NCBI GenBank assembly: GCA_017403125.1
Contig: JAFQOR010000030.1
Location: forward strand, 22,420-86,419
Length of the DNA: 64,000 bases
DNA from: Alistipes sp.
GTDB lineage: Bacteria > Bacteroidota > Bacteroidia > Bacteroidales > Rikenellaceae
Direction: 5' to 3'
Of the stretch, positions 9,483 through 18,764 are shown one piece after another; the stretch's first letter is position 1, and every line of letters begins with the position of its first letter. The notes under the pieces were generated by a model. It was not told where the DNA came from, ran no database searches, and saw only the letters and a list, made by a program, of their open reading frames with translations. The translations under genes and the position numbers were made by a program.

Positions 9483-9562
9483 AGTTATAGGTCTGTTTTT
9501 ATATAACTATCTTTATACTTCACACAACGCCCAAAGGGGCAATTTTATTGCATCGTCATGCA

Positions 9563-10405
9563 CTACTGAGTAGCGAGCAAACGGGCTACGAAACTTATGG
9601 GTAGCACAACGACGGCGCAAAGGTACAAAATCCAATACAAAATTGGAACTTTTTTATTGATAAATAGTTGCAAACTCTCCACAAAATAGATCAAAACGAT
9701 AATTGCACCAAGCACAATCGCCACAGCAGACCACGTAGGGGCACTCTCGGCAGGAGATAAAAGCCACGCTGCAACAACGGGATAGAGCACTACCGTGCCA
9801 CGAACAAAGTTTACGGACGAAAGCGTGGCAACCTCGCCGACAACACCCGATCCGGACAACCATCCTACGATGGTGTACATGGCATAGAGCCACGCCACAA
9901 TAACACCCATAACCAATAATGCCACAAGTGGAGCAATAAGCATCTCTGTATCACTCAACAACATAGCGCCATGAGGTAAAGCCATATCCACTATTTTCAC
10001 ACCACCCATCGCCACCATTATCACACCGAGCAACGTGATCATGGCATTGAAGCGTGATGTATGAAGTTTCCCGCCCTCGCTCTCCATACGTTCACGGCCG
10101 ATTGAATTTTTTTGACCTCCCCACACGATGACCATAAAGCCCCACGAACGCAACATAACCATAAGATAGTAGAGCAACGTAAGGAGCATTATGCCCTGAA
10201 ACAGAGGCTGCTCGACAAGGCTATCTGCACTATATACACCTACATCGCCCACGACAAGCTCCGACCTATCGCCAAAGAGCATAGCAGCGCTACCCTCCTG
10301 CACATCGCCATCGAGATACGTAGGCACACCTTCGGCAAGTTCGCTTGTCGAGCCAAACATCTCCTTCGATGTAGATAGAATACCATCTATCATCCTACTA
10401 CTCAT
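9563..10405 (-). CDS. DUF4271 multi-pass membrane protein
   Basis: This protein of about 280 aa has at least seven hydrophobic segments and ends SFVARLLATQ. Membrane proteins of this type (DUF4271) stand between the histidine kinase and hemD in Bacteroidales; no function is known. The reading frame can be opened at GTG 10414, but ATG 10405 gives MSSRMIDG and still overlaps the end of the kinase gene by eight bases, pointing to coupled translation. Residues before the first membrane span are acidic and probably extracytoplasmic. Confidence 0.75.
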   Translation of the reverse strand: MSSRMIDGILSTSKEMFGSTSELAEGVPTYLDGDVQEGSAAMLFGDRSELVVGDVGVYSADSLVEQPLFQGIMLLTLLYYLMVMLRSWGFMVIVWGGQKNSIGRERMESEGGKLHTSRFNAMITLLGVIMVAMGGVKIVDMALPHGAMLLSDTEMLIAPLVALLVMGVIVAWLYAMYTIVGWLSGSGVVGEVATLSSVNFVRGTVVLYPVVAAWLLSPAESAPTWSAVAIVLGAIIVLIYFVESLQLFINKKVPILYWILYLCAVVVLPISFVARLLATQ

Positions 10406-11639
10406 CTGCAACACGATTAAGAGTTATACGAATGGTCGTACCCTTGCCCAGCTCGGAGTGAACGACAGCTATCTTACCTCGATGGTACTCCTCGATGATA
10501 CGACGCGAAAGCGATAGGCCCAAACCCCAACCACGAGTCTTGGTCGTAAAGCCCGGCTCGAAGATGCGTATCCAATTACTCTTGGCTATGCCCTTACCCG
10601 TGTCGCTAACATCGATATAAACATGATTCTTCTCCTCGGCAATCGACACATCGATATGACCTTGACCCTGCAACGCATCAAGCGAGTTTTTCAACAGATT
10701 CTCGATAACCCACTCGAACAGAGCTTCGTTGATTGAGGCTCGTATTGGAGCCATAGCCAAGCCATTGTAGTCGAGCGTAACATTACGCGGAATACGACGA
10801 CGGAAGTATATCACCGTATCGCCTACTACCTCATTGACATTCGACGTTTTAAGCTGCGTCTCCGAGCCAATCTTCGAGAAGCGATCAACGACCTTCATAA
10901 GGTGTGTCAAATCCTTCGACATCTCCTCGACAGCCATCTGATCGACCGGCTGGCTACGCAGGTACTCCACCCATCCCAAGAGCGACGATGTGGGAGTACC
11001 CAACTGGTGCGCCGTCTCCTTTGCAAGACCTACCCAGATGCGGTTCTGCTCATTTTGACGCGTCGAGTAGAGGGCTATATATGCAAATATCGCAAATATG
11101 ACGATGATGACAAGCTGAACATACGGGAACAACGACAGCGCCTTGCTATGCGCACTCGACACAAGATTGGAGTAGTCGGTATTGCCATAATATATGGTTA
11201 GCGTATTTTGATTAAGGAAGCCATAAGACACCGTAAACGGAACATTCTCGCGACTCATCTCTGCTATCTGCTCCTCGACCCACGCCCTATCGGCAAGTTT
11301 TTCTACCGGCAGATTACTAATCTTCACATCGTGACGCTCATTGACAATGATAAGCGGCACATTGGTATGTTCGGCAAGCTTCTCGATGGGTTCGGGATAG
11401 GTATTTATGAGCTGATGTATGTTCGGCAGCATCAAGATATCCTCCCACATCTCCACCGTATTGTGCTCGGCACTGCGCAACTTCTCGATAGCCTCCTCAT
11501 CCTCATGATTCATCTCCGAAGAGATGGTCCACGTATATACAATCGACAATGCAGCAAGAATAAGCCCCGCCACAATTACCACTGTGCGACGGCGCCTATC
11601 AAAAAACTTTGCCGATATGTTTAAATGCGGAAACTTCAT
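10398..11639 (-). CDS. Membrane sensor histidine kinase, no adjacent response regulator
   Basis: The 413-aa protein has a membrane span at about residues 17-36, a small periplasmic domain, a second span near 170-190, then a cytoplasmic kinase. The dimerisation/phosphoacceptor motif is ETAHQLGTPTSSLLGW, the N box is ENLLKNSLDAL, then DTGKGI and a GWGLGLSLSRRII G-box. HQLGTP rather than the more usual HELRTP is a Bacteroidetes variant. No response regulator gene is seen within the window nearby, so its partner is encoded elsewhere. It lies between an S41 protease and DUF4271 in a leftward run. Confidence 0.88.
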   Translation of the reverse strand: MKFPHLNISAKFFDRRRRTVVIVAGLILAALSIVYTWTISSEMNHEDEEAIEKLRSAEHNTVEMWEDILMLPNIHQLINTYPEPIEKLAEHTNVPLIIVNERHDVKISNLPVEKLADRAWVEEQIAEMSRENVPFTVSYGFLNQNTLTIYYGNTDYSNLVSSAHSKALSLFPYVQLVIIVIFAIFAYIALYSTRQNEQNRIWVGLAKETAHQLGTPTSSLLGWVEYLRSQPVDQMAVEEMSKDLTHLMKVVDRFSKIGSETQLKTSNVNEVVGDTVIYFRRRIPRNVTLDYNGLAMAPIRASINEALFEWVIENLLKNSLDALQGQGHIDVSIAEEKNHVYIDVSDTGKGIAKSNWIRIFEPGFTTKTRGWGLGLSLSRRIIEEYHRGKIAVVHSELGKGTTIRITLNRVADE

Positions 11640-11668
11640 CAGAGAGTTAGGGAGATAAGATTCTATGG

Positions 11669-13378
11669 CTAACGCCTATCTACATCTTGTTCGCGCAATA
11701 TACGTTCATACTCATTGCGCTGCAATAACAGATCGATAGCTGCATCTATGTCTTCGTCATGCATAGCGCCATGCTCAACAGCACCGGAGTTGTAGGCATG
11801 ACGCAGGACTATCTCGGCATTTAGAGCATCGACAATCTCACGTCGGTATGTCTCCATATTCGACATCTTATCATCCTTGATAAGACCTCGCATCTCCTCC
11901 AACGCTTCACCCAATCTCTGGTTGTAGAGGTCCTCCTCGACAGCCTTCTCCAAAGCACGCAACGCACGACGTGTCTCCGACTCGTAGGGGACGTCACGCT
12001 CGGCAATCATGGCTGCAAAGTCGGCATAATCCTCATCCGTTATGGAGAACGTGCGAACATCAATCTTCTCGCCTACATGTCGTCGCATATACTCATCTGC
12101 CCAATCCTCCATATAACCCATAGCATAGAGCGTCAAGGCAAATCTGCTTACGTATTGTGGCTCAATCTTACGGTCCGGGACTATACCGCCACCATCATAA
12201 ACCTTGCGTCCAGCACGCGTATGATACTCCGTAAGAAGCGAGTCGGGCACCGCCTTTACACTACCATCGCTGTTACGTTCCGAGTAGTTGAGTGCCTGTA
12301 TGCAACGTCCCGACGGGATGTAGTATTTTGCCGTAGTGTATTTAAGATAGGTATTATAGCCCAAGTGGCGCGTGCCCTGCACCAGCCCCTTTCCATAGGT
12401 ACGCTGACCCATGACCACAGCCCTATCCAGATCCTGCAACGAGCCTGCAACAATCTCCGATGCCGATGCCGAAGAGCCATTCACAAGCACTACAAGGGGA
12501 ATGTCGAGTGCTACGGGCCGATGCTGCGTTGTGTAGTGAACAAGCGACGTTGAGTCTCTGCCCATGAGCGAAACAACACGCTCGTTGTTGGGGACAAACA
12601 ACGATACTATATCCACCGCCTCCTGAAAAACTCCACCGCCATTAGAGCGGTAGTCGAGTATGATACCTCGCAAGCCGGGCTCTCGCATCAACTCCTCGAC
12701 AGCATGGCGCATCTCTTGATAACAACCCTCGGTGAAGTCGTTATGACAGATATAGCCGACACTGTCGCGCAAAATACCATAGTATGGGACACTCGGTATC
12801 GATATGCGACGACGTGTAAGTCGCAGGGTATCTACCGAATGGTCAATGTTGCGCTCGATGACGACACTCACATCGGTACCGGGGTCACCTTTAAGACGCT
12901 TGCTAATCTCATCCGTTGCCACACCCTTCATACTCTCGCCCTCGATAGCCAGAATCTTATCGCCGATGCGAATACCCGCCTCGTCCGACGGCGAGTCCTT
13001 GTAGGGTTGAGCAAAAATCACATAGTCATCCTTCTTGCGAATGAGCGAGCCTACGCCACCATACTTGCCCGTAGTCATAAGCTCAAACTCTGCCATTGCC
13101 TGCTCCGATATGTATTGCGAATAGGGGTCGGTAGCCGATATCATGCCGGCAGATGCGGCATCGAGAAGTTTGTCGGCCGAGACTTTATCGACATAGTTCA
13201 GGTCGAACTCACGCATCATATTTACCAATATCTCCGTGGCACGGCCCAAATCGAAGTCCGCCTCTACACGCGACGGCTGTTGCGCCATAGCAGATGACAC
13301 ATAGCAAGATAGCGCTATTGCGACGAGAAACACGCCTCGCCACACACGACCAAAAACCAATGACAAAATATCAAACAT
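11669..13378 (-). CDS. S41 family C-terminal processing protease with PDZ domain
   Basis: This is a CtpA/Prc-type periplasmic serine protease of 569 aa. A signal peptide is visible (LVAIALSCYVSSAMA-QQ). The PDZ domain follows at about residues 95-170 (SPSDEAGIRIGDKIL). The protease core has ILDYRSNGGG and the catalytic Ser in NGSSASASEI, with the Lys in GQRTYGKGLVQ. The C-terminal ~180 residues are helical and charged, as in Bacteroidetes members. Targets are unknown; tail-processing of envelope proteins is the family role. Confidence 0.9.
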   Translation of the reverse strand: MFDILSLVFGRVWRGVFLVAIALSCYVSSAMAQQPSRVEADFDLGRATEILVNMMREFDLNYVDKVSADKLLDAASAGMISATDPYSQYISEQAMAEFELMTTGKYGGVGSLIRKKDDYVIFAQPYKDSPSDEAGIRIGDKILAIEGESMKGVATDEISKRLKGDPGTDVSVVIERNIDHSVDTLRLTRRRISIPSVPYYGILRDSVGYICHNDFTEGCYQEMRHAVEELMREPGLRGIILDYRSNGGGVFQEAVDIVSLFVPNNERVVSLMGRDSTSLVHYTTQHRPVALDIPLVVLVNGSSASASEIVAGSLQDLDRAVVMGQRTYGKGLVQGTRHLGYNTYLKYTTAKYYIPSGRCIQALNYSERNSDGSVKAVPDSLLTEYHTRAGRKVYDGGGIVPDRKIEPQYVSRFALTLYAMGYMEDWADEYMRRHVGEKIDVRTFSITDEDYADFAAMIAERDVPYESETRRALRALEKAVEEDLYNQRLGEALEEMRGLIKDDKMSNMETYRREIVDALNAEIVLRHAYNSGAVEHGAMHDEDIDAAIDLLLQRNEYERILREQDVDRR

Positions 13379-13412
13379 TTCTCAACTCTTCTCTCTTAAA
13401 AACAACAACCCT

Positions 13413-13889
13413 CTAATCCTCGAAGCGGCTATTACGCAGGTAGGCGCTCAGCTGGTATGCTATGCGAGACACCATACGTCTGATACCTACAAGCTCGATG
13501 CCACCATCCCTCTCACGCACCTCAATTCTATCCTCGAACATAAGCATCAGGCGTCGCAAAAACGATGTTGCACGATATACTCTTACACCATCATGCTGCT
13601 CGACGAGCTTAAAGCCATAGAGCTGCATAGCATTATCCAAACGCACCGTATCACGCTCCGCCTCAAAACCATCGATTCGGCTACGCATAAAGCCGAAGAG
13701 GGGGTAGAACGCCGCAAGAGCAATGAAGGCAACAATCATCCACACGCCATTACCCGACGTCAACTGCGCCATAAGCTGCACCTTGACACTACCCGCCGAA
13801 GGGTCGGTAAGCGATATTAACCACACCAAGCCTACATATAAAACGCAGAGAAAAAGCAGATATTTCAGCGATCTCACAAAATGCTTCAT
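13413..13889 (-). CDS. Small membrane protein of unknown function
   Basis: This 158-aa protein has two hydrophobic segments, about residues 10-27 and 48-69, followed by a soluble domain of about 85 residues rich in Arg, Glu and Asp. I do not recognise the family. It sits 12 bases after ispH and 34 bases before the S41 protease, so it is probably co-transcribed with them. Its high charge after the second span suggests a cytoplasmic domain. Confidence 0.65.
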   Translation of the reverse strand: MKHFVRSLKYLLFLCVLYVGLVWLISLTDPSAGSVKVQLMAQLTSGNGVWMIVAFIALAAFYPLFGFMRSRIDGFEAERDTVRLDNAMQLYGFKLVEQHDGVRVYRATSFLRRLMLMFEDRIEVRERDGGIELVGIRRMVSRIAYQLSAYLRNSRFED

Positions 13890-13901
13890 AACACAATTAT
13901 A

Positions 13902-14771
13902 TTATCCGTTATTAGTCATACCTTCGATAGCCGCAGCCACACGCTCCATCAACCACCGTGGCGTGGATGTGGCGCCGCATATTCCTACACTCTCTACCCC
14001 TTCGAACCACGCAGCATTCAACTCTTCTGCCTCCTCTATATTGAAACTACGCTCATTAGCTCGACAACACACATCATAGAGTACTCTTCCATTCGAAGAT
14101 TTGCGTCCCGCAACAAAGATAACCACATCGACGCTGCGCGAGAAGTCTGCAAGCGATTTTTCGCGTCCCGCGACACGCCGACAGATAGTGTCATCAAGCG
14201 TAACACTCTCCGCAACCGTTGCTCGGCGCTTAATCTCCTCGCCCAACTCGTTGAAAAGGTCGATACTCTGTGTAGTCTGCGAAAGGAAGTAAATGGGACG
14301 CGTGAAATCCACCCCATCCAAATCGGCAACACTCTCGACAACAACAACATCATCCTCGACCTGCCCCGTAAGTCCTACAACCTCGGCATGGCCACGCTTA
14401 CCCAATAACACAACACTACCCCCAACACTCTGCATGCTCTTGTAAGCATCGACAAGGCGTCGTTGCAGGCGCGCTACAACGGGACATGTGGCATCAATAA
14501 TACGTATGCCGAGTGACTCTGCCAAACGATAGGTACGCGGAGGTTCGCCATGTGCCCGTATGAGCATCGTACGACCCGCAAGTTGTGGCATATCTGCGTG
14601 AGTTATAGTGCCAAGGCCCAACTCTTCGAGGCGCTGTACCTCAACACGATTATGTACAATATCGCCCAACGAATACACCTTGCCACCACTGCGCAGGGCT
14701 TCCTCCGCCTCGTTTATGGCGCGCACCACGCCAAAGCAAAAACCGGAATTTTCGTCTATGCGGACCCTCAT
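13902..14771 (-). CDS. ispH: 4-hydroxy-3-methylbut-2-enyl diphosphate reductase
   Basis: IspH makes isopentenyl and dimethylallyl diphosphate in the last step of the MEP pathway using a [4Fe-4S] cluster. The three cluster cysteines are visible: Cys12 (SGFCFGV), Cys96 (DATCPVV) and Cys197 (TICRR). The substrate-binding histidines occur in DIVHN and RAHGEP, and SSN appears in GRKSSNGRVL. The 289-aa length is normal. It follows cmk by 21 bases, an order that is conserved in Bacteroidales. Confidence 0.95.
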   Translation of the reverse strand: MRVRIDENSGFCFGVVRAINEAEEALRSGGKVYSLGDIVHNRVEVQRLEELGLGTITHADMPQLAGRTMLIRAHGEPPRTYRLAESLGIRIIDATCPVVARLQRRLVDAYKSMQSVGGSVVLLGKRGHAEVVGLTGQVEDDVVVVESVADLDGVDFTRPIYFLSQTTQSIDLFNELGEEIKRRATVAESVTLDDTICRRVAGREKSLADFSRSVDVVIFVAGRKSSNGRVLYDVCCRANERSFNIEEAEELNAAWFEGVESVGICGATSTPRWLMERVAAAIEGMTNNG

Positions 14772-14792
14772 AACCCTACCCTACAGACGTAT

Positions 14793-15488
14793 CTATCGTT
14801 TGATAATCTCCTCGTAGCGCTCCATAAACCACGCCATCTGCTCCTCGACGCTCATCGTAGAGTTGTCGAGCACCAATGCATCATCGGCCTTGCGTAGGGG
14901 CGATATAGCACGTGTCATATCCGCCTTATCGCGCGACACAACATTCTCATATATCTCTTCGAGCGTAACCTTGTCGCCCTTTGCCGTAAGCTCCTTATAG
15001 CGACGCTCGGCACGGACCATGGCATCTGCGGTCATGTATATTTTGAGCTCTGCATCGGGGAACACAACGGTACCTATATCACGACCATCCATAACAATAC
15101 CTCGCTTCTGGCCCATGTGCTGCTGTAAAGCCACGAGTCGGCGACGCACCTCACCAATAGAGCTCACCGCACTCACGCAGTTGCTAACCTCGATAGTGCG
15201 AATCTTACACTCGACCAAATCGCCATTTACGTAGATGTCACTTGCACCTCGCTCCGAATTGAAGCGGAACTGAATGTCGATATCGTCGAGCATCGATACA
15301 ATCATATCTTCGTCGGCAATACCCGAACGTATAGCACCATGCTCCAAGGCGTAGAGCGTCACAGCACGATACATGGCTCCGGTATCTATAAAGATGTAGC
15401 CCAGACGCGCCGCAATGGTCTTGGCAAAAGTACTCTTGCCGCACGACGAGTGGCCGTCGATGGCTATGATGATTCTCTTATTATCCAT
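14793..15488 (-). CDS. cmk: Cytidylate kinase
   Basis: Cmk phosphorylates CMP and dCMP. The 231-aa protein has the P-loop IDGHSSCGKSTFAK at its N-terminus, IDTGAMYRAVT, and the substrate-binding DGRDIGTVVFPDAELKIY motif with RAERRYKE behind it. It starts seven bases after the stop of the lysE-type gene, so the two are in one transcript. Nothing is unusual. Confidence 0.95.
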   Translation of the reverse strand: MDNKRIIIAIDGHSSCGKSTFAKTIAARLGYIFIDTGAMYRAVTLYALEHGAIRSGIADEDMIVSMLDDIDIQFRFNSERGASDIYVNGDLVECKIRTIEVSNCVSAVSSIGEVRRRLVALQQHMGQKRGIVMDGRDIGTVVFPDAELKIYMTADAMVRAERRYKELTAKGDKVTLEEIYENVVSRDKADMTRAISPLRKADDALVLDNSTMSVEEQMAWFMERYEEIIKR

Positions 15489-15494
15489 TGTTTA

Positions 15495-16316
15495 CTAAAT
15501 TATTACAGACAGCAGAGTGTAGAGTCCGAGGATGCCTATCACAAGACCTGCAACATGGTTTATCGTAAGTAGATGGCGCGGACGGAAATTCCTGCGGAAC
15601 AAGTTCAGAAGCGACGTTACAATCAGCCACCATATTGTAGCTCCCACCAAGAAGCCGAACAACACAAGAGTAGTATTCATCACTCTACCAACCTTTGCAG
15701 GGTTAGCTTCAACCACAGCCTCCTCATCGAGCAACACATCATCGGCCCCAAACATCTCCTCGGGCAACACCTCCTGCTGCTCCCCTGCAACTACAACCTC
15801 TGCCATTAGCTCCTTGGGCTCTTCTACGTCAATAGCCACAATCTCCTCCTCGGCAACAACGGTTTCGGCAGGTTTATTCGAGAGATCGATATGGAACATC
15901 GTGAAGAAGGCGAGGATGTAGGGGATGATAAACACGAAGTTGGCAAGCGTAAAGCCAAACATCGAGGCAAAATCCTGCCATAAATGCGTCTTACCGGCAC
16001 GATTCTTGCGAATCTGCGGCACAGGATTTTTGAAGAATATGAAGGCACCAACTATGATAACGAAACATCCACCACAAATCTGGATTATATCGTTATATTG
16101 GTCAATAGAGCTCTTTAAGAGAGCATAGACCGTGAACGAAAGAATCGCCAAAATCGTATCGGCACACGCCACGCCAAAGCCCGAAACAAAGCCCGAAAGA
16201 TAGCCCTTGCTCAACGTACGTTGTATGCACAATACCGCAACGGGACCCACGGTCACCGACGCAGCGAAGCCCACACACATGCCACCAAAGAGTATCTGCA
16301 AAATCTCCACTACCAT
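15495..16316 (-). CDS. LysE/RhtB-family exporter with an acidic loop insertion
   Basis: LysE-type proteins export amino acids or other small metabolites across the inner membrane. The 273-aa protein begins ILFGGMCVGFAASVTVGPVAVLCIQRTLSKG, matching the family N-terminus, and has six hydrophobic segments. Between spans four and five there is an extra stretch of roughly 60 residues (about 145-205), very rich in Glu and Val with few basic residues; ordinary family members of ~205 aa lack it. The substrate is unknown. It heads the leftward run with cmk and ispH. Confidence 0.82.
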   Translation of the reverse strand: MVVEILQILFGGMCVGFAASVTVGPVAVLCIQRTLSKGYLSGFVSGFGVACADTILAILSFTVYALLKSSIDQYNDIIQICGGCFVIIVGAFIFFKNPVPQIRKNRAGKTHLWQDFASMFGFTLANFVFIIPYILAFFTMFHIDLSNKPAETVVAEEEIVAIDVEEPKELMAEVVVAGEQQEVLPEEMFGADDVLLDEEAVVEANPAKVGRVMNTTLVLFGFLVGATIWWLIVTSLLNLFRRNFRPRHLLTINHVAGLVIGILGLYTLLSVII

Positions 16317-16393
16317 TGCTCTAAACCAAACGACGTACCGTTAATATTATTATGCGACCATTATGGTGCTAAATTTAGGTACATACATCGCGA

Positions 16394-16401
16394 CAAAGAT
16401 A
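16394..16401 (-). promoter_or_regulatory. -7 element TATCTTTG for the lysE-cmk-ispH run
   Basis: Leftward TATCTTTG lies about 80 bases upstream of the lysE-type ATG. A -33 TTTG at the ideal spacing was not found. Confidence 0.5.
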
Positions 16402-16526
16402 CAAAACAATTCACAAAGCGCAATTCCGAAAGTGCAATTATTTTCGTATATGCTATCACAAAAGTGCAGCTTTATCACCCATTTTCATCAGTTTAGGCGC
16501 TAAAACTCACCAATTAGATTAAAAAC

Positions 16527-16557
16527 TTTGCGATGAAAAATATTATTAGTACCTTTA
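16527..16557 (+). promoter_or_regulatory. Promoter of the DUF3467 gene
   Basis: TTTG (16527-16530), 19 bases, TACCTTTA (16550-16557); the last base departs from the consensus G. It supports the internal start at 16602. Confidence 0.55.
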
Positions 16558-16601
16558 CGCAAGATTTCAATAGTTCATTTTTTATAAACAACACATTTAT
16601 T

Positions 16602-16907
16602 ATGTCAGAGATTAAGAAGCCTGGTATTGAGATACAGCTTGACGAGCAGGTTGCACAGGGCAACTACTGCAATTTGGCTATTATTGCTCACTCTAACTCG
16701 GAGTTTATCGTCGATTTTGCAACGATGCTTCCCGGTCTGCAAAAGGCACGCGTGAAGAGTCGTGTGATACTCACTCCGGAGCATGCAAAGCGCCTGCTTC
16801 TCTCGTTGCAGGAGAATATTGCACGCTACGAGAACAATGTGGGTAAGATTAACATCCCCACCAAGCAGCCCATGCTCGACCCATTCGGTTCGAAGGGTCA
16901 GGCGTAA
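16602..16907 (+). CDS. DUF3467 domain protein
   Basis: This small cytoplasmic protein (101 aa) belongs to a family of unknown function common in Bacteroidetes and some other phyla. Recognisable features are EIQLDEQVAQGNYCNLAII near the N-terminus, FVDF-like EFIVDFA, and KSRVILTPEHAKRLL in the middle. The start at 16602 was chosen over the longer frame because the promoter lies between the two. It forms a single-gene unit closed by a 16-bp hairpin. Confidence 0.85.
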   Translation: MSEIKKPGIEIQLDEQVAQGNYCNLAIIAHSNSEFIVDFATMLPGLQKARVKSRVILTPEHAKRLLLSLQENIARYENNVGKINIPTKQPMLDPFGSKGQA

Positions 16908-16925
16908 TAGTGCCTAACACCATAC

Positions 16926-16965
16926 CACATGGGGCTGACCGACTAATGACGGTCAGCCCCATGTG
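16926..16965. terminator. Perfect 16-bp hairpin after the DUF3467 gene
   Basis: Arms at 16926-16941 and 16950-16965 are fully complementary with an eight-base loop, 18 bases past the stop. There is no clear T-run, so it may act as a stability element as well as a terminator. Confidence 0.6.
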
Positions 16966-17280
16966 CGTATTGATCGGCAAAACAAAACCATTTTCGCCAT
17001 CTTACCCTCACCTCTTTACGCCATTTCACCCGACAAAATATCTGTTTCACCGGATGTTTTGAACATTTCGCCCGCAATAGAGTTGTTTTTCACATAAATT
17101 AGCTATCTTTGTAATGGGGGAGTAGTAACCAAAAGATAGCGTCAATTCACGAAAAACGCTCAACGGAATGGTTGTTTGGGACGATTTTCGTTAAAGAATT
17201 TGAAGAGCTATAACCAATGGTGCGACAGTAAGCATCAACTTACGGCGCCCCACACGATATAACGATAAAACTATATGCTT
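16966..17280 (+). promoter_or_regulatory. Intergenic region with a promoter (17083-17111)
   Basis: A TTGT...17 bases...TATCTTTG arrangement (17083-17086 and 17104-17111) predicts a transcript starting near 17117 with a leader of about 160 bases for the low-complexity lipoprotein gene. No reading frame or known RNA was recognised in the leader. Confidence 0.5.
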
Positions 17281-18687
17281 ATGAGAAGATCACTCTATTT
17301 TGTAGCTGTCACAGCCATAGCGCTGATGCTACACAGTTGTACGACGATGTACAATTCATCGTCATACGGATATGGCGATCTCTATACGACCAACAACCGG
17401 GCAGAGGTTGCCAACCAGCTGAAAGCCAAGGCAGAGAGTGAGCGCGCCGAAGCCGAGGCACGCCAAGCACAGTGGCAGGCAATGCAGGCAGAGGCAGCCG
17501 CCGACAGAGCCGAGGCAGAGTACTATGCGTCGCTCAACAGCGAGCCGTCGTTCAGTTCGGTGCTGGCAACCGACTACGAAAGTGCATATGCACGTCGTCT
17601 CTACGGCTTCCAGTCGCCAACGTATCGTCTGCCGGCAAGCTACTACGACCTTATGACAAGCAGCGCATACTTCTATGCCACTGCCTACGATCCGGCGTTC
17701 TACAACGTTATGGTATCGGGAAATCAGGTGTGGGTAGAACCAAAGTACGTTACGTCGATGTTTGGCACGTGGGGTGCAACGAACATAACCTTTGGCATCT
17801 ACGCCTCGCCGTGGAACTTTGGATGGCGCTATGTGGTTGATCCCTTCTACTACTCGTGGTGGGGCTATCCGCGCTACTCGTGGTATGATTGGAATTGGAA
17901 TCTATGCTACAACCCATTCCACTACGATTGGTACTATTGGGGCTACGATCCATATCACCACCACCATCCACATTATGGTCCGGGTCATGGTCCGGGTCAT
18001 GGTCCCGGCCCGCGACCTCCACAGCACCGCCCCGAACACGGCTACACCCCCGGACATGTTACCGGACCGGGAGCAAGTGGCGGACACCCGGGACACAACC
18101 TCAACGGCAATCGTCCCAACTCCGGCACACGCTATACGTCGCCCACGACAAACCGTAGCTACGGTTCATCGGGCCATAGTGGTGGCAGACCTGCGTACTC
18201 GGGTACTATATCCACGGGAATATACACCGGCAAGGACTCGAAGAACTCGACAAATACGACCTATCGTGGAGGCTCGACAAACCTCAACGTCACCACACGC
18301 AACAACTCCAATCAGAGCTTGAACATAAGCTCGGGAGGCTCGTCGAATCGCGGCAATAACAACGCTTCGACCACAACAACAAAGCGTGGCGACAACTATC
18401 GTCAGAGCAACTCTACGACAAGTCGTAGTAGCGGCACAAACTCGTCGAATAATAGCTATAACTCATCGTCGAACTATCGCTCGGGCAACAGCACCTCGTC
18501 GAATCGCAGCTCATCGTCGAACTACAACCGTTATGACACCGATAGAGGCTACAACTCAACGTCGAACTATCGCTCGAATAACAACTCTTCGACGAGCCGT
18601 TCGACAGGAAGTTTTGGCAGTGGCAGCACATCACATTCGAGTAGCGGAGGAGCTCGCTCTGGAGGTAGCACCTCATCGCGCAGATAG
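17281..18687 (+). CDS. Low-complexity cell-surface lipoprotein (coiled coil, aromatic core, Ser/Asn/Thr tail)
   Basis: I do not recognise a family. A lipobox (LMLHSCTTM) follows a short signal peptide. Residues about 40-80 form a charged Ala/Glu/Gln coiled coil. Residues about 95-230 are extraordinarily rich in Tyr, Trp, Phe and Pro. A His/Gly/Pro stretch with repeated GPGHGPGHGPG follows, then about 200 residues almost wholly Ser, Asn, Thr, Gly, Arg and Tyr ending GGSTSSRR. The tail looks disordered and could be heavily modified or surface-exposed. Either ATG 17275 or 17281 could start it; 17281 gives the cleaner signal peptide (MRRSLYF). It lies 78 bases before a FadL-type porin on the same strand. 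Confidence 0.7.
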   Translation: MRRSLYFVAVTAIALMLHSCTTMYNSSSYGYGDLYTTNNRAEVANQLKAKAESERAEAEARQAQWQAMQAEAAADRAEAEYYASLNSEPSFSSVLATDYESAYARRLYGFQSPTYRLPASYYDLMTSSAYFYATAYDPAFYNVMVSGNQVWVEPKYVTSMFGTWGATNITFGIYASPWNFGWRYVVDPFYYSWWGYPRYSWYDWNWNLCYNPFHYDWYYWGYDPYHHHHPHYGPGHGPGHGPGPRPPQHRPEHGYTPGHVTGPGASGGHPGHNLNGNRPNSGTRYTSPTTNRSYGSSGHSGGRPAYSGTISTGIYTGKDSKNSTNTTYRGGSTNLNVTTRNNSNQSLNISSGGSSNRGNNNASTTTTKRGDNYRQSNSTTSRSSGTNSSNNSYNSSSNYRSGNSTSSNRSSSSNYNRYDTDRGYNSTSNYRSNNNSSTSRSTGSFGSGSTSHSSSGGARSGGSTSSRR

Positions 18688-18708
18688 CCCCCGACAAAGA
18701 TAGCACAT

Positions 18709-18730
18709 GGGGATGCACAAAGGCATCCCC
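18709..18730 (+). terminator. 8-bp hairpin between the lipoprotein and porin genes
   Basis: GGGGATGC and GCATCCCC arms with a six-base loop lie in the gap between two rightward genes. No strong T-run is present, so it may only attenuate read-through. Confidence 0.4.
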
Positions 18731-18764
18731 TATGATTCTTAGAACTCTAAAAACACATGATACC

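Noticed and set aside
17792-18322. Alternative + frame inside the low-complexity lipoprotein gene
   Set aside because: Low-complexity DNA gives open frames by chance; only the chosen frame has a signal peptide and lipobox.
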